Below are positions 15,120 to 24,044 of a DNA stretch of 64,000 bases, in pieces. The stretch is taken from positions 992,001 to 1,056,000 of the forward strand of contig NZ_WBKO01000001.1 in NCBI RefSeq assembly GCF_032842345.1, written 5' to 3'. The DNA is from Methanoculleus caldifontis (GTDB lineage Archaea; Halobacteriota; Methanomicrobia; Methanomicrobiales; Methanoculleaceae). Each line of letters opens with the position of its first letter. Position 1 is the stretch's first letter. The notes beneath the pieces were generated by a model. The model saw only the letters and a program-made list of their open reading frames with translations. It ran no database searches and had not been told where the DNA came from. The position numbers and the translations under genes are program-made.

Positions 15120-17138
15120 ATGGAACTTCAAATCCTGAACGCCATCGTCCTCATCTTCGGGATCTCCCTCATCGTCGGACTGCTCTTTAACCCGCTGCGC
15201 ATCCCGCCGCTGGTCGGGTTCATCCTGACGGGCATCATCGTCGGGCCGAACGGTCTCGGCATCGTGCAGTCGGTCGAAGCAGTCAACAGCCTTGCCGAGA
15301 TCGGGATCATCCTGCTGCTCTTCACCATCGGTCTCGAGTTCTCCTTTGCCCACCTCTGGCAGATGCGAAAACTTCTCGCGGTCAGCGGGTCGATCCAGGT
15401 CTTCCTGACGTTTCTGGTCTCCTTCTTCGTCGCGACGCTCATTGGGCTGCCATTTGCAGAAGCCGTCCTTCTGGGTTTCCTCTTCGCCCTCTCCAGCACC
15501 GCGGTCGTGCTCCAGATCCTCCACCAGCGGGGGGAGATGAACACCCCGCACGGCAACATCACCCTCGGGGTCCTGATCTTCCAGGATATCATCGCCATCC
15601 CGATGATCATGGCCATACCGTTCCTCGCGAGCATCTCCGCGCCCGCGGCAGTGCAGGGGTTCAGTGTAGAAACCCTCTCGTCGATGCTCACCCTCGATAT
15701 CCTGATCCTGGTCGTCCTCGTCGTGGCCGCAAAATGGGGGGTTCCCTGGCTCCTCTACCAGATAGCGAGAACGAGGAACCGCGAGCTCTTTCTCCTCTTC
15801 ATCGTGGTGACGTGCTTCGGCGTCGCCTGGCTCGTCTCGCTCGCCGGGGTCTCGCTCGCGCTGGGTGCTCTCCTCGCCGGACTCCTGATCTCCCGGTCGG
15901 AGTACAGCCACCAGGCCATCGGCAGCATCCTGCCGTTCCGCGACATCTTCACGAGTTTCTTCTTCGTCTCGGTGGGGATGCTGCTCGACGTGGGGTTCTT
16001 ATTCAACCATCTCGGACTGGTGCTTCTCCTGATCGTCGGCGTGATCGCCGCGAAGGGGCTGATCGCCGCCGCGGTCCCGGTGGTCCTCGGCTACCCCATC
16101 CGCACCATCACCCTCGTCGGGCTCGCCCTTGCGCAGGTAGGAGAGTTCTCCTTCATTCTCTCAAGGAGCGGTCTTGATTACGGCATCCTCTCGCCTGAGA
16201 TCTACCAGCTCTTCCTGGTGACCGCCCTCATCACGATGGCCGCCACGCCGTTCGTCATCGGCGGCGGACCGGCGCTCTCGGATCGCCTCCGCCGCGTCGA
16301 CTTCCTCCACCGGGCCCTGGACGCCCGCAGTCCCGTGGAAGAACCCCAACGGGAACCCCTCAGGGAGCACGTGGTGATCGTCGGCTACGGCGTGACGGGG
16401 AAGAACCTTGCGCGGGCGGCGAAAGCCGGCGGGATCTCGTACGTCATCATCGAGATCAACCCCGAGACCGTGCGAAAGGAACTGGCCCTCGGCGAACCCA
16501 TCCACTACGGCGACGCCACCACGGAGACGGTCCTGGTGCATGCCGATATCGAGTCCGCCCGTATCGCCGTGATCGCGATCAACGATCCCGTCTCGACCCG
16601 GCAGATCGTGGAGGCCTGCCGCCGCCTGAACCCGTACCTCTACATCATCGTGCGGACCCGCTACCTCATCGAGGTGGCGCCCCTGCAGGATCTCGGGGCC
16701 AACGAGGTGGTTCCCGAGGAGTTCGAGACCTCGCTTGAGATCTTCACCCGGGTGCTGAACAAATACCTCATCCCGAAGGACCGGATAGAGGGGCTGACGG
16801 CTGAGATCCGCTCGGACACCTACCAGATGCTCCGCAACCCACAGGAGCGCTCTCCGACCCTTACGGATCTGATCTACCGGCTCTCCAGCGTGAGCATCGT
16901 CACCTACACGGTCGATCCCGCCTCCCCCGTGGCAGGAAAGACGCTCGGCGAGCTCAACCTCCGCAGAAGGCATGATGTGCTGGTGCTCGCCATCCTGCGG
17001 GGAGAGGAGACGATCACGAGTCCGGGCGGGGATGCGGAGCTCCTGCCCGACGATATCGCCATCGTCCAGGGCACGCCCGAGCCGGTGGCCCGGGCGTCCG
17101 TCCTCTTCCAGGCCTCTACAACAGATACTCCGGCATAA
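15120..17138 (+). CDS. CPA2-family cation:proton antiporter with RCK domains
   Basis: A 672-residue KefB/CPA2-type transporter. Residues 1-385 form about twelve membrane segments with the family hallmarks GFILTGIIVGPNGLG near the start and LSSTAVVLQIL. Residues about 405-530 are an RCK_N (TrkA-N) Rossmann domain, VVIVGYGVTGKNLARAA, with an acidic end to the second strand (VIIEIN) that suggests NAD(H) binding. Residues about 585-665 are an RCK_C domain. It probably exchanges K+ or Na+ for protons under ligand control. It stands alone, and an imperfect hairpin follows its stop. Confidence 0.9.
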   Translation: MELQILNAIVLIFGISLIVGLLFNPLRIPPLVGFILTGIIVGPNGLGIVQSVEAVNSLAEIGIILLLFTIGLEFSFAHLWQMRKLLAVSGSIQVFLTFLVSFFVATLIGLPFAEAVLLGFLFALSSTAVVLQILHQRGEMNTPHGNITLGVLIFQDIIAIPMIMAIPFLASISAPAAVQGFSVETLSSMLTLDILILVVLVVAAKWGVPWLLYQIARTRNRELFLLFIVVTCFGVAWLVSLAGVSLALGALLAGLLISRSEYSHQAIGSILPFRDIFTSFFFVSVGMLLDVGFLFNHLGLVLLLIVGVIAAKGLIAAAVPVVLGYPIRTITLVGLALAQVGEFSFILSRSGLDYGILSPEIYQLFLVTALITMAATPFVIGGGPALSDRLRRVDFLHRALDARSPVEEPQREPLREHVVIVGYGVTGKNLARAAKAGGISYVIIEINPETVRKELALGEPIHYGDATTETVLVHADIESARIAVIAINDPVSTRQIVEACRRLNPYLYIIVRTRYLIEVAPLQDLGANEVVPEEFETSLEIFTRVLNKYLIPKDRIEGLTAEIRSDTYQMLRNPQERSPTLTDLIYRLSSVSIVTYTVDPASPVAGKTLGELNLRRRHDVLVLAILRGEETITSPGGDAELLPDDIAIVQGTPEPVARASVLFQASTTDTPA

Positions 17139-17141
17139 GAG

Positions 17142-17182
17142 CGTTCCGGCATCCTCCGCGGAGGTTGCCGGTATCCGGAACG
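17142..17182 (+). terminator. nested hairpin after the antiporter gene
   Basis: CGTTCCGG (17142-17149) and CCGGAACG (17175-17182) are exact reverse complements, and between them CCTCCGCGGAGG (17153-17164) is itself a perfect palindrome. The element starts four bases after the stop codon. It could be a terminator or a 3' end stabiliser. No T-run follows on the plus strand. Confidence 0.45.
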
Positions 17183-17237
17183 TCATCCGGTTCGGGTCAA
17201 CCACTGCCCGCGGGGTGGCACGCCCGATTCCGGCTGC

Positions 17238-17246
17238 GTCAAAAAA
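17238..17246 (-). terminator. T-run after the RibD-like gene
   Basis: On the minus strand a run of seven T lies about 85 bases past the stop of the RibD-like gene, a plausible archaeal terminator. Confidence 0.35.
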
Positions 17247-17328
17247 ACGAGAGCGGCCCCTGTCCGGGACCGGCTAATGCACCGGCAACGCCATCGGCGT
17301 TCTCTCTCGCTCGGCGGCCTCGACCGCA

Positions 17329-17997
17329 TTACTCCTTCTTCACCGTATACACCAGGTGGACCGCACCGTGCTCCATCGGCACGGCCTTCTCGGGTTCCAG
17401 CGCCGTCCGTCCTCCGGCCTTATCGAAGAGTTTCTTCTCCCCCTCGCCGGCGATGACCGGGTGGACGATCAGGCTGATCGTGTCAGCGAGCCCCTCCCGG
17501 ATCAGGACGTTATTCAACTCGGGGCCCGAATCGGAGACCACCCGTGAGATGCCGAACCGTTCGCCGAGTTCCCGCAGGGCCCCCCGGAGGTCCACCCGCT
17601 CTCTCCCGCAGCGGATGAATGGGTACTCCCGCTCGCGGAGATAGTCGAGGTAGTCAGACGGCGTCGTCTCCGAGACGAGGACGACGACGTCTTTCGTATG
17701 CTCCATATTCCGGTAGAAGTGGAGCAGGCCCTTGAGCACGCCCCTGCTGTCGACGATGACGCAGATGGGGCGGCGGTCGTCCGGCCGGGCCTCGGGCCGG
17801 TGCCGGTCGGCCTCTGCCTCCGGCAGGGTGATGTCCATGAAGAGTTCGATCCCGGTCTTTGCCGTGGTCGAACCCGCGAGGACCGCCCCCGGCTCAAAGG
17901 CGAGCAGCGCGCCGTAGTGCTGGCTGAGGTCGACCTCGAATCCCGTCACCGCGTGGTCCAGGCTCACGCTGTTGTGGATGATGACTTCCGGGTGCAT
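17329..17997 (-). CDS. RibD C-terminal/dihydrofolate-reductase-like pyrimidine reductase
   Basis: A 222-residue protein of the RibD_C family. In archaea such enzymes reduce 2,5-diamino-6-ribosylamino-4(3H)-pyrimidinone 5'-phosphate in riboflavin synthesis, which also feeds F420 and FAD. The start reads VIIHNSVSLDHAVTGF, the family's substrate-binding segment, followed by AGSTTAKTGIE, VVSDSGPELNNVLIREGL and the strand LIVHPVIAGEGEKKLFD. The expected length is 215-230 residues. The start at 17997 is chosen because homology begins there, although the frame is open upstream. It could be a paralogue with another substrate. Confidence 0.8.
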   Translation of the reverse strand: MHPEVIIHNSVSLDHAVTGFEVDLSQHYGALLAFEPGAVLAGSTTAKTGIELFMDITLPEAEADRHRPEARPDDRRPICVIVDSRGVLKGLLHFYRNMEHTKDVVVLVSETTPSDYLDYLREREYPFIRCGRERVDLRGALRELGERFGISRVVSDSGPELNNVLIREGLADTISLIVHPVIAGEGEKKLFDKAGGRTALEPEKAVPMEHGAVHLVYTVKKE

Positions 17998-18102
17998 GGG
18001 GGAGGATACGCGTGCTCCGGATATAGCCTGCGCGGATCCGCGCTCGATACAGAAAGCCCTATCCCCTCTCCCGGCCGAGAACTCTCTACCGGAGGATACC
18101 GG

Positions 18103-19338
18103 ATGGAGATCCCGTACAGCATCTCTGACAGGATGGCCCGGAGGATGGCCGACCGGGAGTCGATCCTCTCGCCCCGGGCGACCCGGAACGCCGACTACCT
18201 GCGGCGGTCGGGCCACAGGGCGGAAGACCCGGTGATCCGGCCGCCGTTCTCCCGTGACGCCGACCGGATCGTCCACTCGAAGGCCTACTCGCGCTACATC
18301 GACAAGACCCAGGTCTTCTACCTGGTCGAGAACGACCACATCACCCACCGCGTCCTCCACGTCCAGCTGGCGTCACGGATCGCGAGGACGATCGGGCGGG
18401 CGCTCGGCTTAAACGAGGACCTGATCGAGGCGGTGGCCCTCGGCCACGACATCGGTCACGTGCCCTACGGCCACCTGGGGGAGGAGATCCTCGACGATCT
18501 CTGCACCGAGCACGGCATCGGGAGGTTCCTACACAACGTCCAGAGCGTCCGGTTCCTCGACACCGTCGAGGACCACGACCTCACCCTGCAGGTGCTCGAC
18601 GGGATCCTCTGCCACAACGGCGAGGCTCACGACCGGAGCCTCACCGCCGAGGGTGAGGCCGACTGGGAATCGTTTGCGGAGAAGTTGAGAAGGATCGAGG
18701 GCGGGGGCGATGCCCTCCCCCTCACCACTGAGGGGTGCGCGGTGAGGATAGCCGACAGCGTCTCCTACCTCGGCCGCGATCTCCAGGACGCCCTCGAGGT
18801 CGCGGTCATCGGCGAGGACGACCTCGCGGAGTTCCCGGAGAACTGTATGGCCCTCTTTGATATCACCGGGAGGGGAAAGAAGGACTTCGCGGAGATCAAC
18901 CGGCGGGTGCTCGACGTCCTCATCAAGGACATCGTCACGATGAGTTACGATGCCGACGCCATCGCATTCTCGGCCGAAGCCTCGGCATGCGTCGCGGCCT
19001 TCAAGGAGTTCAACATGCACCACATCTACAAAAACCCACGGCTCCTTCGTAACCGCGAGAAGATCCGGTTCATGTTCCGCCACCTCTTCGACCGCACCCT
19101 CGAAGATATCGAGGAGGAACGCGAGGCATCCCCGGTCTACGAAGACCTCATCGACGCACCGTGGGCGTCCCCGGGCTACATCGCCGCCGCGGCGCCGGCG
19201 GAACTCGCGAGAGACTTCATCGCCGGGATGACCGACCGCTACTTCGAGCGGGTCTTCCGGCAGAGCGTCCTTCCCGAGAGGGTCCGGTCGCGGTACCGGC
19301 CGGGGGGAGCCCTGCAGGACGATCCGGGCCGGCCGTGA
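18103..19338 (+). CDS. HD-domain dGTPase-like phosphohydrolase
   Basis: A 411-residue HD-superfamily protein of the dNTP triphosphohydrolase type. Metal-binding residues are in THRVLHVQLAS (the first histidine), ALGHDIGHVPYGHLGEE (the HD pair) and RIADSVSYLGRD (the late aspartate). The N-terminal region SKAYSRYIDKTQVF is also typical of dGTPases. The start at 18103 has GGAGG seven bases ahead, which rules out the longer open frame. The likely role is control of dNTP pools. It is divergent from the RibD-like gene. Confidence 0.85.
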   Translation: MEIPYSISDRMARRMADRESILSPRATRNADYLRRSGHRAEDPVIRPPFSRDADRIVHSKAYSRYIDKTQVFYLVENDHITHRVLHVQLASRIARTIGRALGLNEDLIEAVALGHDIGHVPYGHLGEEILDDLCTEHGIGRFLHNVQSVRFLDTVEDHDLTLQVLDGILCHNGEAHDRSLTAEGEADWESFAEKLRRIEGGGDALPLTTEGCAVRIADSVSYLGRDLQDALEVAVIGEDDLAEFPENCMALFDITGRGKKDFAEINRRVLDVLIKDIVTMSYDADAIAFSAEASACVAAFKEFNMHHIYKNPRLLRNREKIRFMFRHLFDRTLEDIEEEREASPVYEDLIDAPWASPGYIAAAAPAELARDFIAGMTDRYFERVFRQSVLPERVRSRYRPGGALQDDPGRP

Positions 19339-19582
19339 GCGGAGTCCTGCTCCCCCGCCATCGCCGGCAATCCCCGCGGGAGAGACGAAACGGGCCAGCC
19401 TCACGGTTGACGGGGAGATCGGCAGGATGTACCGGCACAGTGTCGAGGTGCGTTAGCCTGCAGGCTTCTTCCTGAAGGCGAACAAGATGGTGGCCGGCTA
19501 GCCGCCCCGCCGAAACCTACATCGTGGATAGCGCCCGATACTGGAGAATGAACAACTGCCGGCGCAGGGGAGGCGTGCCGCC

Positions 19583-20416
19583 ATTCTGACGGATCAGAGG
19601 CGTCCGGCCGTCCTGGTCCACGGGTGGCGGAGCCATCCCGGTATCTGGAACCGCCTCGGACCCGTGCTCGACGACGCCGCGGTGCCCTTCTGGAGGTTCG
19701 ATTACACCGCGATCCAGGACGACGGGACGGAGCCGATCGCCCTCGCTCTCCAGGACTTCATCCGCGAGAAGCGCACGGAGACCGGCTACGACGGCCCAAT
19801 CGACATCGTCTGCCACTCGATAGGAACGTGCATCGCCCGCTACCTCTTCGAGGTCCTCGACGGCGATGCGCGGGAAGAAGAGGTCCGGCTCCTGGTCGGG
19901 ATCGGCCCGCCGAACAACGGCTCGGCCCTCGCCGGGCTCTTCAACGACCCCGACCGGGGCCCGGAGGTGATCCGGAGCCTCACCGGGGTCTTCGTCCCTG
20001 AGGGTTACGACCCCGCCGAAGACACCATCGTCCAGGAGTTCCGGCCGGGGAGCAGGACCGTCGCGGCGCTCCGGGCCGCCGGGACCCGCGACGACATCGA
20101 CTACCGGATCCTCCTCGCCGCGAACCTCACCGGGACCCCCGCGTTCTTCCCGGCCTTTGGCGGCAGAACCTGGGAACTCGCTCCCGGCGGAGGGTGGCGG
20201 GCGACCTGCGCCGGCGACGGCATCGTCCCCCACACTGACTCCTGCCTCCCCGGCGCAGGGGTCAGGATTCTCCCGGCGGACCCCGCGAACCTCGCCCGGC
20301 ACCCGGAGCAGTACTGTCACATCATGCTGCCGAGGAACCCCGAGGTCGTCGCCCGCGTCAGGGAGTACCTTACCGCCTCTGCAGGGCCAGCCGTGCGGAC
20401 TCCGCCCAGGCGTTGA
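19583..20416 (+). CDS. lipase-like alpha/beta hydrolase with no canonical start codon
   Basis: An alpha/beta hydrolase of about 277 residues. The oxyanion strand AVLVHGWRSHPGIWNRL is followed by the nucleophile elbow VCHSIGTCIA (Ser), an aspartate in GDGIVPHTD and a histidine near YCHIML, so the triad is complete. The HGW motif lies before the first in-frame GTG (19664), so translation must begin earlier, yet the frame from the upstream TAG holds no ATG, GTG or TTG. ATT at 19583 is nine bases after GGGGAGG and is my guess; a sequence error or frameshift would also explain it. Its end overlaps the next minus-strand gene by 47 bases. Confidence 0.7.
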   Translation: MLTDQRRPAVLVHGWRSHPGIWNRLGPVLDDAAVPFWRFDYTAIQDDGTEPIALALQDFIREKRTETGYDGPIDIVCHSIGTCIARYLFEVLDGDAREEEVRLLVGIGPPNNGSALAGLFNDPDRGPEVIRSLTGVFVPEGYDPAEDTIVQEFRPGSRTVAALRAAGTRDDIDYRILLAANLTGTPAFFPAFGGRTWELAPGGGWRATCAGDGIVPHTDSCLPGAGVRILPADPANLARHPEQYCHIMLPRNPEVVARVREYLTASAGPAVRTPPRR

Positions 20417-20669
20417 TCGCCCGTTCCAGATCTTCTCCGGCCTTCCGGGCCGCCTGCTCGATGTGATCGTGCCCTTCCTGTGTCCTGAGAAGGTGGTTGC
20501 CCGCGCTCACCACGTCGTTGACCGCCTTGCGGACCGATTGGGAAGCCTCCTGCATGCGCGCTTCGACGCCGGGAGCGGCGGCCGGCTCGGGCTCTCTCTC
20601 CGGTTCGGGGGTAGGGGGCGGGTCGAGGACCCAGCGCCCCCGCTCAAAGTGACCGTTCATCTCGCTCAT
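20370..20669 (-). CDS. small hypothetical cytoplasmic protein
   Basis: A 99-residue protein without membrane segments. It has a proline/glutamate-rich linker (PPPTPEPEREPEPAAAPG) at about residues 17-34, then a helical C-terminal half that could form a coiled coil or bundle. The start MSEMNGHFERGRWVLDPPP reminds me of uncharacterised Methanomicrobiales proteins. Its 3' end overlaps the convergent hydrolase gene by 47 bases, so the two share DNA in opposite frames. Confidence 0.6.
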   Translation of the reverse strand: MSEMNGHFERGRWVLDPPPTPEPEREPEPAAAPGVEARMQEASQSVRKAVNDVVSAGNHLLRTQEGHDHIEQAARKAGEDLERAINAWAESARLALQRR

Positions 20670-20772
20670 GAGCGTGTGTTATATCCGCCCGGCATAAAAA
20701 CCTCGCTCTTTGCATCCTGCTCCCTTCCTGATATGCGCAGGTTCATCTACTTCCGGGGTGAGGATATGCAGC

Positions 20773-21342
20773 ATGGTCAGGGTTGCCGCCATCGAGGCAT
20801 GCGAGCGCATGCTCTCCCCCGGAGGGTGCCGGTTCCGGCTTGCACGAGCCGCCGCGTTCGTGGTCTTCTTCCTCCTGGCGGTCCCGTTCCTCGTCGGCTC
20901 TGTCTCCGGCATGCATCCGCCGGGGACGCTTACCCTCATCGTATCGACCTTCCTCCTCCAGGCAGCCGCGGCCGTCGTCGGCCTCTCGCTCGGCCTCCAC
21001 CCGGCGGCCGTCCTCATCTTCCTCTCCTCGGTGGCGGCCGCCGTCATGGTCGCGATCCTCGAACTCTGCGACCTCTTCGCCGAACATTCCCCTCGGATGC
21101 AGGGATTCCTCGCGAAGATCAACGCTGAGACCGGCAGGCTTCACTCCCTGAGACGTTACGGCGTCCTGATGCTCATCCCGGTCATCTGGATCCCCGGCGT
21201 CGCCCTCTACGGGGCCCCGGTCGTCGCGTGGCTCTTCCAGTACCCGCGCCCCACCGCTCTTCTCTGCATGATCGCCGGCTGGGCGCTCGCGGTCGCCGCG
21301 GTCATGGCGGCGGCGCTGGGGCTCGTCCGCCTGGCTTTCTGA
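20773..21342 (+). CDS. small multidrug export-like membrane protein (COG2426)
   Basis: A 189-residue integral membrane protein with about five hydrophobic segments. The block LHSLRRYGVLMLIPVIWIPG and the following YGAPVVAWLF fit the COG2426 family, annotated as putative small multi-drug export proteins on weak evidence. The start at 20773 has GGGGTGAGG nine bases upstream. No operon partner is evident. Confidence 0.65.
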   Translation: MVRVAAIEACERMLSPGGCRFRLARAAAFVVFFLLAVPFLVGSVSGMHPPGTLTLIVSTFLLQAAAAVVGLSLGLHPAAVLIFLSSVAAAVMVAILELCDLFAEHSPRMQGFLAKINAETGRLHSLRRYGVLMLIPVIWIPGVALYGAPVVAWLFQYPRPTALLCMIAGWALAVAAVMAAALGLVRLAF

Positions 21343-21397
21343 GCCGGCTCCAGGGCTGGGATGACCGGAGCGGCCCGGCGAGCGACCGGGATCGCGG

Positions 21398-22165
21398 TCA
21401 GAGCGGAAGGGCGGTCGCTCTCTCCTCACCCTGGCCGGAGGCCGGGTCACAGAGCCATCTTCCGACTTCGGGCGCAATATCGTCGGGAACGTGGTACCGG
21501 ACGCACCGGCCGTCGCGCTCGGCCGAGACGAGCCGGTCGCGCTCGAGGCGTTTCATGTGCCAGGTGATCGTCGGCCCCGCCACGCCCAGGCTCTCGGCGA
21601 GCTCCGTCCGGGTCGCGGACGGGCGCTGGAGGAGGAGCGTCAGGATATCGTGCGGAACCCCCCGGCGCAGGTGGACCAGCAGCCGCTGCTCGGACCCGGA
21701 GTAGGTGCCGTCGTTCCTGAAGAAGCAGGCATACCCGTCCTTCTCCATGAGCACGATCATATGGCTCCTCCGGAGCTGGTCCAGGTGGTACCGGAGCGTC
21801 CCCGGCCGCACCCCGGTCTCCCGGATGATGCCGTGGAAGTGGATCCCGGGGTGGTCCACGATACAGGAGAAGATTCGCGCACGGATGGCGTTGTCGAGGA
21901 GGTTCTCCCGGCTGATCCTGCGGTAGCCGAGGTACCCCCAGAGTTTGAGGGGGCCGAGGATCTCGACGGGGATGCAGGCGAGGTGCACGAGGAGGAGCCA
22001 GACGGGGAGTTCCCAGAGTTCCACCTCGACCGGGGTGACCGCCACGGCTCCCTCCCCCGGCGGGTTCGCGTGGCCGGGAACCACCTCGTAGGTCCGTGCG
22101 CCCGCAGGAGCCGCGATGAAGAGGAGCGCGATCGTTACCGCAACGAGAATCCTGATCCTTTGCAT
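21398..22165 (-). CDS. membrane-anchored double winged-helix regulator
   Basis: A 255-residue protein with a signal-anchor at residues 1-22, an outside segment, a second membrane segment at about 50-75, then two winged helix domains. The first, about 95-150, has IVDHPGIHFHGIIRETGVRPGTLRYHL; the second, about 165-230, has ILTLLLQRPSATRTELAESL and GPTITWHMKRLERDRLV. Such one-component membrane regulators are common in methanogens, and the outer segment probably senses a signal. It follows the secreted protein gene by three bases, so they form an operon and that protein may be its sensor partner. Confidence 0.78.
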   Translation of the reverse strand: MQRIRILVAVTIALLFIAAPAGARTYEVVPGHANPPGEGAVAVTPVEVELWELPVWLLLVHLACIPVEILGPLKLWGYLGYRRISRENLLDNAIRARIFSCIVDHPGIHFHGIIRETGVRPGTLRYHLDQLRRSHMIVLMEKDGYACFFRNDGTYSGSEQRLLVHLRRGVPHDILTLLLQRPSATRTELAESLGVAGPTITWHMKRLERDRLVSAERDGRCVRYHVPDDIAPEVGRWLCDPASGQGEERATALPL

Positions 22166-22168
22166 CTC

Positions 22169-22825
22169 TCACCTGCCGTATGTATCGAACGTGAACTCCA
22201 CCGGCCCGCTGCCTCCCGCCCAGCCGATCTCGTAGTACCAGTCGCCCGCTGCGAGCCCCTCGGGCGAGGAGATGTCGAGGAAGATCCGGCCGTCGCTCAA
22301 CCCGTCGTCGGCGTCGGTGTACGGGCCGAGGGTCCCGTCCGGGGCGTAGATGTGGAGCGTGATCTCCTCTCCCGGCTGGCCCCAGCGAATATCCACCCAG
22401 TGGTGCGACGCCCCGGCCCGGACGGGCACCGTGAAGAACCGCCTCTCGCCGGGAGTGAGGGTGTGCCTGCTGCTCTCCGTTCCGGCGCCCGATACCAGAT
22501 CGCTCACCGTGACGGTCACCCCTCCCTCGATATTCCTGACGAAATAGACATTGCCGGCTCTTTCCAGGAAAACCACGCGCGGCAGAGACTCCGTGGCGAT
22601 CGCCACGTTTTGCTCCCCGACCCGCTTCAAATGAACCGAGGCCGCGTTCGCCGTCGCCCCCGCAACGGTGACGAAGACCTTCCCGTGCGTATCCGGCACA
22701 TTCTCCGGATATTCGACGGAGTCGACTATCAGGGCTGCTTCTGCCGGGACGATCTGCGCGGACAGAGGTAAAGCAAGGCAGGCAAGCACACAGAGCCCCA
22801 CAAGTACGCGCAGTACCATGATCAT
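22169..22825 (-). CDS. secreted protein with PPC-like beta-sandwich domain
   Basis: A 218-residue exported protein with a signal peptide (MVLRVLVGLCVLACLALPLSAQ). The C-terminal part, about residues 125-218, resembles a pre-peptidase C-terminal (PPC) domain: HWVDIRWGQPGEEITLHIYAP, then a GDWYYEIGW strand and FTFDTYGR at the end. The middle part is beta-rich and may be a second small domain. There is no catalytic motif, so binding or sensing is likely. The start is 22825 or 22819. The gene is followed after three bases by a membrane-bound winged-helix regulator, and I infer that the two act together. Confidence 0.65.
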   Translation of the reverse strand: MIMVLRVLVGLCVLACLALPLSAQIVPAEAALIVDSVEYPENVPDTHGKVFVTVAGATANAASVHLKRVGEQNVAIATESLPRVVFLERAGNVYFVRNIEGGVTVTVSDLVSGAGTESSRHTLTPGERRFFTVPVRAGASHHWVDIRWGQPGEEITLHIYAPDGTLGPYTDADDGLSDGRIFLDISSPEGLAAGDWYYEIGWAGGSGPVEFTFDTYGR

Positions 22826-23135
22826 AGGTGGGATGCTGCGATAATAAGATCTCTGGCACGATCCTCTACAGGTCGCCGCGGACCACTCTCGGAAGGCATT
22901 TTTCCGGCCGACCGACCGGGTAAATAACCTTTGTCGCACAATCCTCGACGTATTCCGGGAAATGTAGACTTTTGTGCGAGAATCGCTATTTCCCTTCCCG
23001 TAGAACACCCTGGTACCGGACGATAAGGTCGGGAACGTAAACCTCACACCACCGGCCTCTCCCGGATCTGCACCTCCTGATCCCGTCTCACGAGACCTTA
23101 TCGCCCGGCCTCGAAGCGTAACCTGGAGAACGGAC
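22826..23135. other. divergent promoter region with an inverted repeat
   Basis: This stretch separates the secreted-protein/regulator operon from the ABC exporter. It holds the inverted repeat listed below and a TATA-like GTAAATAA (22919-22926). No gene is supported. Confidence 0.4.
22934..22979. promoter_or_regulatory. inverted repeat upstream of the ABC exporter
   Basis: TCGCACAA (22934-22941) and TTGTGCGA (22972-22979) are exact reverse complements 30 bases apart. They lie between the regulator operon and the ABC transporter, so they may bind the double winged-helix regulator. This is based on symmetry and position only. Confidence 0.35.
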
Positions 23136-24041
23136 ATGATCCGATTCGAACATCTGACAAAAGAATACGGCGGCAACCGTGTCGTCGACGACCTGACCTT
23201 CAGTATCCCGCAGGGCGAGATCTTCGGCCTGCTCGGTCCGAACGGCGCAGGAAAGAGCACCACGATCCTCATGCTGGTCGGGCTGATCGAGCCGACCGGC
23301 GGGCGGTGTTTCATCGACGGAGCGGACATCGTCACCGAGCCTCTCCGGGTGAAGCACCGGATCGGCTATATGCCCGAAGACGTCGGGTTCTACGCGGACC
23401 TTACGGCTGCCGCGAACCTCGACTTCTTCGGACAACTCTATCGCATGGACCCCGCACAACGAAAACGACGGATCGATGACCTGCTCGTGCTCGTCGGCCT
23501 CGACGGGGTGACAAAACCCGTCGGAGAGTTCTCGAAGGGGATGCGGCAGCGGCTGGGACTTGCCAAGGCGCTGCTGAACGACCCGGCCGTCCTCATTCTC
23601 GACGAGCCGACGGCTAACCTCGATCCTCCCGGCGCCGCGGACTTCAGGCGCATCATCGGCGACGAGGCGAAGGAAGGCAGGACTGTTCTCATCTCCTCCC
23701 ACATCCTTCCCGAGGTGGACAGGATCTGCACCTCCGTCGGCATTCTGGCCCGGGGGAGGCTCGTCGCCCACGACGCACCCGGCAACCTCCTGCAGAACCG
23801 CGAGGCCGGAGCGGTCGTCATCTCCGTGGAGACCCGCGACCCGATGCCCGACCTGGCGCTGGCGGAGATCACGGGCGCGGTCTACGACGACTCACGGAAG
23901 AAAGCCGTCGTAGAGGCCGATGCGGATATTTCCGACGAGATCATCGAATTCCTCATCGCCAGGGGAGTGAGAGTCCTGCGGATCGCGGACGACCGTCCGT
24001 CGCTTGAGAGCATCGTTCTCTCCTACTACCGGGAGGCGTGA
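23136..24041 (+). CDS. ABC transporter ATP-binding protein
   Basis: A 301-residue ATPase of the CcmA/NatA-type exporter group. The Walker A motif is GLLGPNGAGKSTT, the signature is FSKGMRQRLGLAKAL, Walker B with the catalytic glutamate is AVLILDEPTANLD, and the switch histidine is in LISSHILPEVDR. The last 80 residues form the regulatory tail seen in exporters of this group. It is followed after three bases by its permease, so the pair is one transporter. The substrate is unknown. Confidence 0.92.
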   Translation: MIRFEHLTKEYGGNRVVDDLTFSIPQGEIFGLLGPNGAGKSTTILMLVGLIEPTGGRCFIDGADIVTEPLRVKHRIGYMPEDVGFYADLTAAANLDFFGQLYRMDPAQRKRRIDDLLVLVGLDGVTKPVGEFSKGMRQRLGLAKALLNDPAVLILDEPTANLDPPGAADFRRIIGDEAKEGRTVLISSHILPEVDRICTSVGILARGRLVAHDAPGNLLQNREAGAVVISVETRDPMPDLALAEITGAVYDDSRKKAVVEADADISDEIIEFLIARGVRVLRIADDRPSLESIVLSYYREA

Positions 24042-24044
24042 CCG

